From contig JAFGKQ010000062.1 in assembly GCA_016928495.1 (NCBI GenBank), positions 1 through 14,672 on the forward strand: a DNA stretch of 14,672 nt, given 5' to 3'. The position numbers were made by a program, and so were the translations under genes. Source of the stretch: Candidatus Fermentibacterales bacterium. Its GTDB lineage: Bacteria; Fermentibacterota; Fermentibacteria; Fermentibacterales; JAFGKQ01. This document shows, in pieces, positions 8,043-14,128 of the stretch. The first letter of the stretch is position 1, and each line of letters begins with the position of its first letter. The notes below the pieces were generated by a model. It ran no database searches, was not told the DNA's origin, and saw only the letters and a program-made list of their open reading frames with translations.

Positions 8043-8935
8043 CGCGTGCGCTCCCTCATTATGGCGCGGGCCGAGCTGTTGATGAGCATTATGAGAACGA
8101 AGAGGATGACTCCCGTGGCGAACAGAGCGCTCTCGTGGATCCCGGTGGCGTAGTTGATCTCGACGGCTATGTTGCCGGTCAGCGTCCGGGCCTGGCTGAG
8201 GAAGATCGTCAGCGGGTTGGCGTTCAGGGGCCTGGGTATGATCACCGAGTTGCCTATGACCATTATCATGGCGATGGTCTCGCCAAGGGCCCTTCCGATT
8301 CCCAGTATGATGGCGGCGACGATCCCGGACCTGGCGGAAGGCAGGATGACCCTGGTGATGGTCTGCCACCTGGTCGTGCCCAGGGCCAGCGAGCCCTCCC
8401 GGTACTCCCTTGGCACCAAGCGGATCGCGTACTCCGAGATGTTGGTGATCGTCGGGAGGATCATCACGGCGAGCACCGCGGAAGCGGCCAGCAGCCCGAA
8501 GCCGGAGTTGCCGGCGACTGGCACCTTCCTCGCCAGGGGCACCAGCACGACCATTCCGAACAGGCCGTATACCACGCTCGGAATGCCGGCCAGCAGCTCT
8601 ACGGCGGGCCTCACTATGTTGCTCATCCACCTGGGGGCGATCTCAGCCAGGAAGACCGCGCAGCCGATGGCAAGAGGTACCCCCAGGATCGCAGCGCCGA
8701 TGGTAACCAGGACGGACCCGGCTATCATGGGAACCAGGCCGAACTCCTCGAGGCCCGGGCGCCAGACGCTTCCCGTGAGCAACCGCCCGAGCCCGATCTC
8801 GCTGATGGCCGGAAGGCCCTCCCTGAGCGTGAAGAAGCCGATGAGGAATACGGCCAGGATGCTGGTAAGGGCCATGAGCATGAGGAAGTAGCCCACCGAC
8901 TTGTCTACGATGAACCTGGTGCGCATCAACATCAT
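8039..8935 (-). CDS. pstC: Phosphate ABC transporter permease PstC
   Basis: First membrane subunit of the phosphate importer, up to 298 residues. Predicted helices lie near 14-37, 68-98, 110-133, 146-166, 203-228 and 267-287. The EAA loop is EGSLALGTTRWQTITRVILP (180-199), nearly the same as in PstA. ELLAGIPSVVYGLFGMVVLV (113-132) and GRALGETIAMIMVIGN (214-229) are conserved Pst permease segments. Three in-frame ATGs cluster at 8935, 8932 and 8926. None has a strong ribosome site, and the last (MRTRF) may be the real start. The weak start and the upstream hairpin fit lower expression than the binding proteins. The stop overlaps the pstA start. Confidence 0.96.
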   Translation of the reverse strand: MMLMRTRFIVDKSVGYFLMLMALTSILAVFLIGFFTLREGLPAISEIGLGRLLTGSVWRPGLEEFGLVPMIAGSVLVTIGAAILGVPLAIGCAVFLAEIAPRWMSNIVRPAVELLAGIPSVVYGLFGMVVLVPLARKVPVAGNSGFGLLAASAVLAVMILPTITNISEYAIRLVPREYREGSLALGTTRWQTITRVILPSARSGIVAAIILGIGRALGETIAMIMVIGNSVIIPRPLNANPLTIFLSQARTLTGNIAVEINYATGIHESALFATGVILFVLIMLINSSARAIMRERTR

Positions 8936-8967
8936 CCGTTCAACTCGGGCCCGACCACCCGGGGCCA

Positions 8968-9001
8968 GCGCCCGCCTATGAGTCGTGGCGGCGGCGGGCG
9001 C
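8968..9001 (-). other. GC-rich hairpin between pstS and pstC
   Basis: A perfect 9-bp inverted repeat (8968-8976 GCGCCCGCC with 8993-9001 GGCGGGCGC) encloses a 16-base loop. It sits in the 84-bp gap after the pstS stop and before pstC. There is no T run after it on the minus strand, so it is not a canonical intrinsic terminator. By analogy with pst operons where binding-protein mRNA outlasts permease mRNA, it may stabilise the upstream 3' end or act as a partial terminator or processing point. Confidence 0.6.
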
Positions 9002-9019
9002 GTGCCCATGGGGGGTCTA

Positions 9020-9841
9020 TCAGATGACCGAGATGTAGCCCTCGGAAGAAACGATAGCCTGCCCGTCAGGGCTCATGATGAACTCGAGGAATCGGGCAGC
9101 CGCGCCGCCCGCGGGGCCCGGCGTTATCATGTTGAGAGGCCTGACGACCGGGTAGATACCAGTCTTGGCGTTGCTCACGGAAGGCTCAATGCCCTCGATG
9201 CTCAAACCCCTGACGCTCGGGTCGAGGTAGCCGAAGGAGAGGAAGGCTATCGAGTTGGGGGTCGTGCTCACGGAGGTTCGAACCGCGCCGTTGGAGGGAA
9301 GCAGGATGGCCCCGCTCGTTATGAGAGCCTCGTCCATGACGAGCTCCTCGAAGGCTGCGCGGGTCCCGGAGCCCTCTTCCCTTGCGATTACGACTATCAC
9401 CTGGTTCGGGCCGCCGACCCCTGACCAGTTGGATATCTCGCCCGAGAAGATCTGCCTGACCTGCTCGACCGTCAGGTTGGACACGCTCACGCCGGGGTGC
9501 GCGACGATCGCAATGCCATCACGGGCTATGGTGTGGACCACGATGCCGGGGAACTCCTGGAACTCGGACTCCTTGACCTCCCTGGAGGCCATGCCGATGT
9601 CGGCAGTGCCCTCACCGGCTGCCTTCACGCCTACGCTCGAGCCGCCGCCGCCAACGGTCACCATGATGTCGCTGTGAAGAGCCTCGAAGGCCTCTCCCAG
9701 CTTCTCCGCGAGCGGCTGGACGGTTGTGGAGCCGAAGAGAGTGATCTCGGTGTCGGCCCCGGCGCTCTTCAGCGGGACCAGAGCCAGGGCGGCGGTGAAG
9801 ACCGCAGCCTTGAGGATCGATGCTGCTGTGATCTTGTGCAT
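9020..9841 (-). CDS. pstS: Periplasmic phosphate-binding protein PstS, soluble paralogue
   Basis: Substrate-binding protein of the PstSCAB importer, 273 residues. A Sec signal peptide covers about residues 1-29, with likely cleavage after the AGA that ends at residue 29. There is no lipobox Cys, so it should be free in the periplasm. Phosphate-site loops are GSTTVQPLAE (37-46), GGGSSVGVKAAGEGT (65-79) and EEGSGTRAAFE (155-165), the signature of the PstS_2 type. It is a tandem paralogue of the lipoprotein gene 18 bp upstream, about two-thirds identical by eye and collinear without gaps over the mature domain. AGAAAGGCG precedes the ATG. It is followed by a strong hairpin and then pstC. Confidence 0.95.
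   Translation of the reverse strand: MHKITAASILKAAVFTAALALVPLKSAGADTEITLFGSTTVQPLAEKLGEAFEALHSDIMVTVGGGGSSVGVKAAGEGTADIGMASREVKESEFQEFPGIVVHTIARDGIAIVAHPGVSVSNLTVEQVRQIFSGEISNWSGVGGPNQVIVVIAREEGSGTRAAFEELVMDEALITSGAILLPSNGAVRTSVSTTPNSIAFLSFGYLDPSVRGLSIEGIEPSVSNAKTGIYPVVRPLNMITPGPAGGAAARFLEFIMSPDGQAIVSSEGYISVI
9033..9082 (-). repeat. 50-bp perfect repeat, copy 1 (3' end of soluble pstS)
   Basis: Identical at all 50 positions to 9873-9922, exactly 840 bp away. It encodes the C-terminal FIMSPDGQAIVSSEGYI region. Identity extends through silent sites, unlike the flanking sequence. A second shared stretch of 29 bp is at 9357-9385 and 10197-10225. Confidence 0.9.
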
Positions 9842-9859
9842 GTTCGGAAACGCCTTTCT

Positions 9860-10732
9860 CTAGTTGACCGCTATGTAGCCCTCGGAAGAAACGATAGCCT
9901 GCCCGTCAGGGCTCATGATGAAGTCGAGCCAGGCCTTCGAGATGCCTTCCGGCTGGCCGAGCGTGATCATGTTGAGGGGCCTCACGACGGGATACTCGCC
10001 GGACGCGGCCGTCTCCTCGTTGGGCAGGACTCCGTCGACGGCTATGGACCTGACGGTCTCGTCCAGGTATCCGAACGAGAGGAAGCCTATGGACATGGGA
10101 GTCGTCGAGACGGTCGTGCGCACCGCCCCGTTCGAGGGCTGGAGCACGGCGCCGCCAGTGATGAGCGTCCCATCCATGACCAGTTCCTCGAAGGCCGCGC
10201 GGGTCCCGGAGCCCTCTTCCCTTGCCACAGTGATGACAGGGCCAGCGGAGCCTCCGACTTCCGACCAGTCGGTGATCTCGCCATTGAAGATGTTCCTCAC
10301 CTGCTCGGTCGTGAGCCGGTCGACTCCCGCATCGGGGTGTGATACGATGGCGATGCCGTCGCGGGCGATGGTGTGAACCACTATGCCAGGGAACTCCTCG
10401 AACTCGGAGTTCTTGATCTCGCGGCTGGCCATCCCGATCTCGACGGTGCCTTCACCCGCGGATTTCACGCCAACGCTCGAGCCGCCGCCCTGGACGGTTA
10501 TCTCCACGTCGGGGTACTCGGCGCTGAAGGCCTCCGAGAGAAGCTCCGCAAGAGGCTGCACCGTGGTGGACCCCGCCACGCTTATCCGGCCGGAGAGAGC
10601 AGGCTGCCCGACCGTCGCCGTTGTGTCCGGCGCACCGCTCGAGCCCTGTTCCGGCTGCTCACCCTCGCCGCAGCCGCCGACGATCGCCAGAACGCCGGCC
10701 GCCAGTGCGAGAGCTCTCAGTTTTCCAGTCAT
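9860..10732 (-). CDS. pstS: Phosphate-binding lipoprotein PstS
   Basis: Second phosphate-binding protein of the locus and first gene of the pst set, 290 residues. The N-terminus is a lipoprotein signal: charged MTGKLR, a hydrophobic core, then the lipobox VGGC with Cys21 as the predicted lipid-modified residue. An approximately 27-residue Ser/Gly/Thr/Gln-rich tether (22-48) follows before the folded domain. The ligand loops match those of its neighbour: GSTTVQPLAE, GGGSSVGVKSAGEGT and EEGSGTRAAFE. The start at 10732 is well supported by GGAGGTA eight bases upstream (10741-10747). Membrane anchoring here and a free paralogue next door suggest a division of labour, which is inference. No Pho-box-like repeat was found directly upstream. 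Confidence 0.95.
   Translation of the reverse strand: MTGKLRALALAAGVLAIVGGCGEGEQPEQGSSGAPDTTATVGQPALSGRISVAGSTTVQPLAELLSEAFSAEYPDVEITVQGGGSSVGVKSAGEGTVEIGMASREIKNSEFEEFPGIVVHTIARDGIAIVSHPDAGVDRLTTEQVRNIFNGEITDWSEVGGSAGPVITVAREEGSGTRAAFEELVMDGTLITGGAVLQPSNGAVRTTVSTTPMSIGFLSFGYLDETVRSIAVDGVLPNEETAASGEYPVVRPLNMITLGQPEGISKAWLDFIMSPDGQAIVSSEGYIAVN
9873..9922 (-). repeat. 50-bp perfect repeat, copy 2 (3' end of lipoprotein pstS)
   Basis: Partner of the copy at 9033-9082. The two pstS genes align without gaps at a constant 840-bp offset over their ligand-binding domains, as expected for a tandem duplication. Confidence 0.9.
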
Positions 10733-10784
10733 GTGCCGCTTACCTCCGTCTTCCTTGCTGTTGGTTGTTCTTCTGTGCGCGACC

Positions 10785-10809
10785 GTCGCCGATACAGATA
10801 GACGGCGAC
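10785..10809. other. Inverted repeat upstream of pstS (operator or leader hairpin)
   Basis: A perfect 7-bp inverted repeat (GTCGCCG at 10785-10791, CGGCGAC at 10803-10809) flanks an 11-base AT-rich centre. That centre reads TCTATCTGTAT on the minus strand and could hold a -10 element. It lies about 55-75 bp before the lipoprotein pstS start. It may be a protein-binding site or an RNA hairpin in the pstS leader. Confidence 0.4.
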
Positions 10810-10854
10810 CAGGTCAGGTCTGCCGGCCGGGACGCCCGGAAACAGGGCAGTGGT

Positions 10855-10896
10855 GTGGAAGCGGAGGCCCGGCCGGGCCGGAGCCCCCGCTTCCAC
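10855..10896. other. Long GC-rich palindrome between porin and pstS
   Basis: A perfect 10-bp outer stem (GTGGAAGCGG at 10855-10864, CCGCTTCCAC at 10887-10896) continues inward, after a mismatch, through GGC/GCC and CCGG/CCGG pairs to a five-base loop. This makes about 17 pairs in all. It is followed by no T run on either strand. It could be a Rho-linked terminator, an attenuator or a processing site between porin and pst mRNA. Confidence 0.5.
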
Positions 10897-11133
10897 CGGC
10901 AGACAGCCCGCGAAGGAGGGGGATTCGCGTGTGTGAGGCCGGACTCGCCGGGATCATGTACCCAACTGGAGCGGCACCAGGAAGGTGAGGTCCCGACGAG
11001 CCGGCCGGCATGGGCTGTCCGGGAAACCCGGCCGCGAGGAGGCAGGCATGGGATCCGCCCCGGTTCCCGCTACTCACGACCTTCGTTTCCTTCACGCCCT
11101 GTGTCCTTCCGAATCTGCGATGATGCTTCCGTT

Positions 11134-11151
11134 CCCGTCCGGCTGGACGGG
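11134..11151 (-). terminator. Hairpin directly after the porin stop (weak terminator candidate)
   Basis: A perfect 7-bp stem CCCGTCC/GGACGGG with a four-base loop begins one base after the porin stop codon. The bases after it on the minus strand are AACGGAAG, not a T run, so intrinsic termination would be inefficient. It may mainly protect the porin mRNA 3' end and allow readthrough into pst. Confidence 0.35.
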
Positions 11152-11152
11152 T

Positions 11153-12193
11153 CTAGAACTTCATTCTCCAGTTCAAGTACATGTCGGTGTAGCCGTCGGT
11201 GTTCTCGTCCTCGAAGCTGTAGTTGCGTGCACCGATCTGCACCGTGTTGTACTTGGTCATGAAGAGGTTGAGGCAGAAGTCCATGGCGCCGTAGTTATCG
11301 CTATCGGGCGCCTCCGTGCCCTGCCAGGCCGGGCTGATCTGCTCGTAGCGCACCGCGGGCTGGATGCCCGTGAGTAGCCAGGCGTTCTCGACGCCGAACA
11401 TGGCGTTGAGCTCCACCGAGTAGATGCCGGCATTGCCGGTGTCGAGGCCGGACACCTCCGGACCCCACCAGCCGAGGCTCAGGTACTCGCCGAAGAAGCC
11501 GATGTCCACGTTGTCGGAGGCAGGGTACTTGAGGGCGGCATAGCCCCCGAAGCCGCTCGAGCTGAACGAACTCTCCATCGTGCTGTCCTCGTAGGCCGAG
11601 TAGGAGCCGTAGGAGCCGCCGAGGGTCACCCAGTCGGTGGGGCTGGCCCAGCCGTGGAAGGTTATCTGCTTGTTGCTGTCATCCTCCGGTTTGTTGTCGC
11701 GGCTTCCGTTGGAGTAGACGATGTCCAGGCCGGCTACATCGAAGTCGGTGTAGAGGCCGAAGCCAACGTCCCTCTTGCCGTACTTGCCGAAGCCGGAGTA
11801 ACCGGTCCAGAGAGGGCGGTCCAGGAAGCGGAGACCGGAGCCGGACTCGGTGTAGCCGTAGCCGAAAGGCCTCTTGAACTGACCGCCCCGAAGGCAGACC
11901 TGGTCGGAGAAATGCAGGTTCATGTAGACGTCCTCGAGGTGCACCTCGCCGTCGGTGCTGTAGAGCTTGAGCTCGAACTTGGCGTCCAGGAAGTCGTTGA
12001 CCCTGGGCACCCAGGTCAGGTCCGTGATAGCCCGGAAGGCCATGTCGGGCTCGTGGTCTTCCTCGCCGTAGATGTAGGCCGTAGCGAAGCTGTAGCCCTT
12101 GAAGGCCCACATCTCGCTGCCACCGGTGGAGAACTCCCCGCCCGCGAAGGCGCAGAAGCTGGCCAGAACGAGCACAGGCATAACGAGTCTCAT
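11153..12193 (-). CDS. Phosphate-selective porin O/P family outer-membrane protein
   Basis: Predicted beta-barrel channel for anion or phosphate entry across the outer membrane, 346 residues. The signal peptide is about residues 1-17 or 18, with cleavage near AFA-GG. Porin O/P features are an N-terminal strand repeat, LRGGQFKRPFGYGYTES (101-117) with LRFLDRPLW (121-129), and GKRDVGFGLYTDF (139-151) followed by GLDIVYSNGSRDN. The protein ends in NWRMKF, the terminal aromatic used by the outer-membrane assembly machinery. I chose the ATG at 12193, with AAAGGTGG just upstream. The ATG at 12256 lies inside a leader hairpin and would bury the signal peptide. A four-repeat Pho-type promoter lies upstream, placing the gene in the phosphate-starvation response. 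Ligand selectivity cannot be proved from sequence. Confidence 0.85.
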   Translation of the reverse strand: MRLVMPVLVLASFCAFAGGEFSTGGSEMWAFKGYSFATAYIYGEEDHEPDMAFRAITDLTWVPRVNDFLDAKFELKLYSTDGEVHLEDVYMNLHFSDQVCLRGGQFKRPFGYGYTESGSGLRFLDRPLWTGYSGFGKYGKRDVGFGLYTDFDVAGLDIVYSNGSRDNKPEDDSNKQITFHGWASPTDWVTLGGSYGSYSAYEDSTMESSFSSSGFGGYAALKYPASDNVDIGFFGEYLSLGWWGPEVSGLDTGNAGIYSVELNAMFGVENAWLLTGIQPAVRYEQISPAWQGTEAPDSDNYGAMDFCLNLFMTKYNTVQIGARNYSFEDENTDGYTDMYLNWRMKF

Positions 12194-12234
12194 CGAAACC
12201 ACCTTTCGATCAGGTTGAGACCGGGTACCTTCCA

Positions 12235-12254
12235 GGGGATGTGAAGCCATCCCC
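12235..12254 (-). promoter_or_regulatory. 5' leader hairpin of porin mRNA
   Basis: A perfect 7-bp stem (GGGGATG/CATCCCC) with a six-base loop starts about ten bases after the transcription start expected from the upstream -10 box. Near-5' stem-loops of this kind protect outer-membrane protein mRNAs such as ompA from decay. The hairpin also sequesters the upstream ATG, supporting the start at 12193. Confidence 0.5.
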
Positions 12255-12271
12255 AACCCCTCACGGTGGGT

Positions 12272-12326
12272 CTTATACCGGCGGGGAATGAAGGTCGGAT
12301 GAAGCCTGTGTTAAGTCGGAGTTAAG
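12272..12326 (-). promoter_or_regulatory. Pho-box promoter: four 11-bp repeats plus -10 box
   Basis: On the minus strand the half-sites CTTAAC (12326-12321), CTTAAC (12315-12310), CTTCAT (12304-12299) and CTTCAT (12293-12288) lie at an exact 11-bp period. After a 10-bp gap comes TATAAG (12277-12272), a good -10. PhoB/PhoP-family regulators bind tandem direct repeats at one per helical turn, with the box ending about 10 bp before the -10 and replacing the -35. The CTTAAC core is closer to cyanobacterial and Bacillus Pho sites than to the E. coli CTGTCAT. Four half-sites imply two PhoB dimers. Transcription should begin near 12265 and run into the porin. The element starts about 32 bp after the phoR stop. 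Confidence 0.85.
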
Positions 12327-12358
12327 GCTCTAAGCGGCTATCTGTCAGTCATTTGAGA

Positions 12359-14128
12359 TCAGACTGTGGAAGGTGCTGCGGGAAGGGCCACCCTGAACAG
12401 GGACCCCTTGCCGGGCGAGTCGGCTACTTCCACCGAGCCTCCGTGCAACACGACGATGTGCTTGACGATAGAGAGCCCGAGGCCGGTGCCGCCCTGCTGT
12501 CTGGACCTCGAGCGGTCGACCACGTAGAACCTCTCGAAGATCCTTCCCCGCTCCTCCTCCGGGATGCCGATGCCAGTATCGGCAACCTCGGCGACCACTC
12601 GATCGCTGCCCTCGGAGTAGACCCTGACCACGATCGAGCCCTTTTCGGTATAGCTCAGAGCGTTGTCCAGCAGGTTGACGAAGACCTGCGCCAGCCTGAA
12701 GGCATCGCCGCTCACGGGGGAGACGTCCTCTCCGGCGTCCAGCCTGAGCTCGAGGCCCTTCACCAGGGCTTTCTGCTGGAACATCGCCACGGCATCGCGC
12801 GCGACATCGCGAAGATCCACAGGAGCCGGATCCTGGATCGAGCCCCGGGTCTCCAGCTCGCTGAGGACCTGCAGGTCCCTCACCAGGCTGATGAGGCGGT
12901 CGGCGTTGCTCTCGATAATGCCCACGTACCTCGAGCTCTCGGCATCGAGGCCGGCCCCGGAGAGAGTCTCCGCGAATCCCTTGATAGCGGTCAGAGGCGT
13001 TCTCAGCTCGTGAGAGACGTTGGCGACGAAGTCCTTTTTCATCCGCAGCACCCCGGTGAGCTCCGTCACATCATAGAGGGTGACGATGATCTCCGAGCTG
13101 GCGGGAATCCTGCTGCTCCTGCAGACGTAGGTCCGGCCTCCAAGCCCGAGCTCGGTGTCCTCCTTCCCTGCTCCGGAGATGGCCCTTCCCAGGAGATCGT
13201 AGAGATCAGGGTCGCTTACGAACCTGCGGAAGGGGTCACCCGCCGAGGGCTTGCAGCCGACGATCTCCTCGAAAGCCCTGTTCCAGATGGATGCCTTTCC
13301 GTTCCGGTCCAGCACCAGCAATCCTTCCCGCATCGAGGAGATCACTGTGCCGAGCTTCTCCTTCTCGGCCGACAGCTCGCCGATGACGCGGCCGGTCCGC
13401 TCGATCATCCGGTTGAAGCTCCTTCCGAGCTCCGACATCTCCCGTATGCTGGAGGGAAGGACCCTCACGCCGAAGTCGCCGCTTGCCGCGCTTCGAGTGG
13501 CCCTCACCATGTCCCTCACGGGCCTGGACAGGCTCCTGGAGAAGGCGAGGGCGACCACCAGGGCCGCGACGGCGAAGATGGCCGTGCTCCTTATCACCCT
13601 GCCGGTCAGGGATGCCATGACCTCCTCGATGCTGGTCAGCCTGAGGCTCAGCCTGAGCACAGCGGGCCGGCCGGCGGTCCCGCTGATCGGGATCGCAACG
13701 TACAGGAGATCCTCCTCGAGCGTGGTGCTGTACCTCTGAGAAGATCCCATTCCGGACCTGAGGGCCCATATGATCTCCGGCCTTCCTCGGTGGCTCTCCA
13801 TCTCTGCAGGATCGGCATAGGTATCTCCGAGAACGGCGCCCGAGACGTCGACAACGGTGATCCTGATGTTCATCTCGCTGCCCAGCGCGTCAGCCAGCGA
13901 GTCTACCGAGGCTGTGGCCAGGCTGTCTCCCGACATGGCCTCTTCCACGCCGGATCGCATCCCGACGGCCATGCGGTAGAGATCGAGCGCCGTGGTCTCG
14001 GTGAAGGTCTGCCTCACGGTCTGGTGCGACAGGTAGATGATGAAGGCGCAGAGCACCAGGGTTATCAGAAGGAAGCCCAGGAACAGCCTGAGCAGAAGCG
14101 AGAACCCCCCCGCGGATCCAGCCCTCAT
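12359..14128 (-). CDS. phoR: Phosphate-regulon sensor histidine kinase PhoR-like
   Basis: Membrane sensor kinase of 589 residues that phosphorylates the adjacent PhoB-type regulator. Domain order: first membrane helix about 11-33, an extracytoplasmic sensor domain of about 145 residues, second helix about 178-197, HAMP about 198-250, PAS about 262-355, HisKA with H-box ANVSHELRTPLTAIKGF (369-385, His373), then HATPase. The HATPase shows the N-box NLLDNALSYTEKG (485-497), G1 DTGIGI (517-522), F-box FERFY (531-535) and G2 GGTGLGL (546-552). The large sensor domain resembles Bacillus PhoR and WalK rather than E. coli PhoR, which lacks one. The ATG overlaps the regulator stop (ATGA). The ligand of the sensor domain is unknown; the name rests on its pst and phoU neighbours. 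Confidence 0.93.
   Translation of the reverse strand: MRAGSAGGFSLLLRLFLGFLLITLVLCAFIIYLSHQTVRQTFTETTALDLYRMAVGMRSGVEEAMSGDSLATASVDSLADALGSEMNIRITVVDVSGAVLGDTYADPAEMESHRGRPEIIWALRSGMGSSQRYSTTLEEDLLYVAIPISGTAGRPAVLRLSLRLTSIEEVMASLTGRVIRSTAIFAVAALVVALAFSRSLSRPVRDMVRATRSAASGDFGVRVLPSSIREMSELGRSFNRMIERTGRVIGELSAEKEKLGTVISSMREGLLVLDRNGKASIWNRAFEEIVGCKPSAGDPFRRFVSDPDLYDLLGRAISGAGKEDTELGLGGRTYVCRSSRIPASSEIIVTLYDVTELTGVLRMKKDFVANVSHELRTPLTAIKGFAETLSGAGLDAESSRYVGIIESNADRLISLVRDLQVLSELETRGSIQDPAPVDLRDVARDAVAMFQQKALVKGLELRLDAGEDVSPVSGDAFRLAQVFVNLLDNALSYTEKGSIVVRVYSEGSDRVVAEVADTGIGIPEEERGRIFERFYVVDRSRSRQQGGTGLGLSIVKHIVVLHGGSVEVADSPGKGSLFRVALPAAPSTV

Larger units (their letters stand above)
10733..11152. 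other. Gene-free, hairpin-rich spacer between porin and pstS
   Basis: This 420-bp stretch has no convincing coding sequence on either strand; the open frames there are Gly/Pro/Arg/Ser-rich shadows. It holds the pstS ribosome site, three marked inverted repeats (listed separately) and smaller palindromes such as 11019-11031 (CCGGGAAACCCGG). No CTTAAC- or CTGTCAT-type Pho repeats were seen. A possible -10 (TATCTGTAT on the minus strand, near 10792-10800) has no good -35. Confidence 0.6.

Noticed and set aside
10857-10894. Treating the long palindrome as a canonical intrinsic terminator
   Set aside because: No T run follows on either strand, so only a hairpin is claimed.
10814-11095. A 93-codon minus-strand frame in the porin-pstS spacer
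   Set aside because: Gly/Pro/Ser-rich composition, no convincing ribosome site, no recognisable motif, and it spans the strong palindrome.
10621-11262. Plus-strand Arg/Ser-rich frame of 213 codons over the spacer
   Set aside because: It overlaps the ends of pstS and the porin antisense, and its composition is that of a GC-rich shadow frame.
12194-12256. Extended porin start at the ATG at 12256
   Set aside because: That ATG is inside the leader hairpin, lacks a ribosome site, and would put 21 residues before a clean signal peptide that has its own good site.
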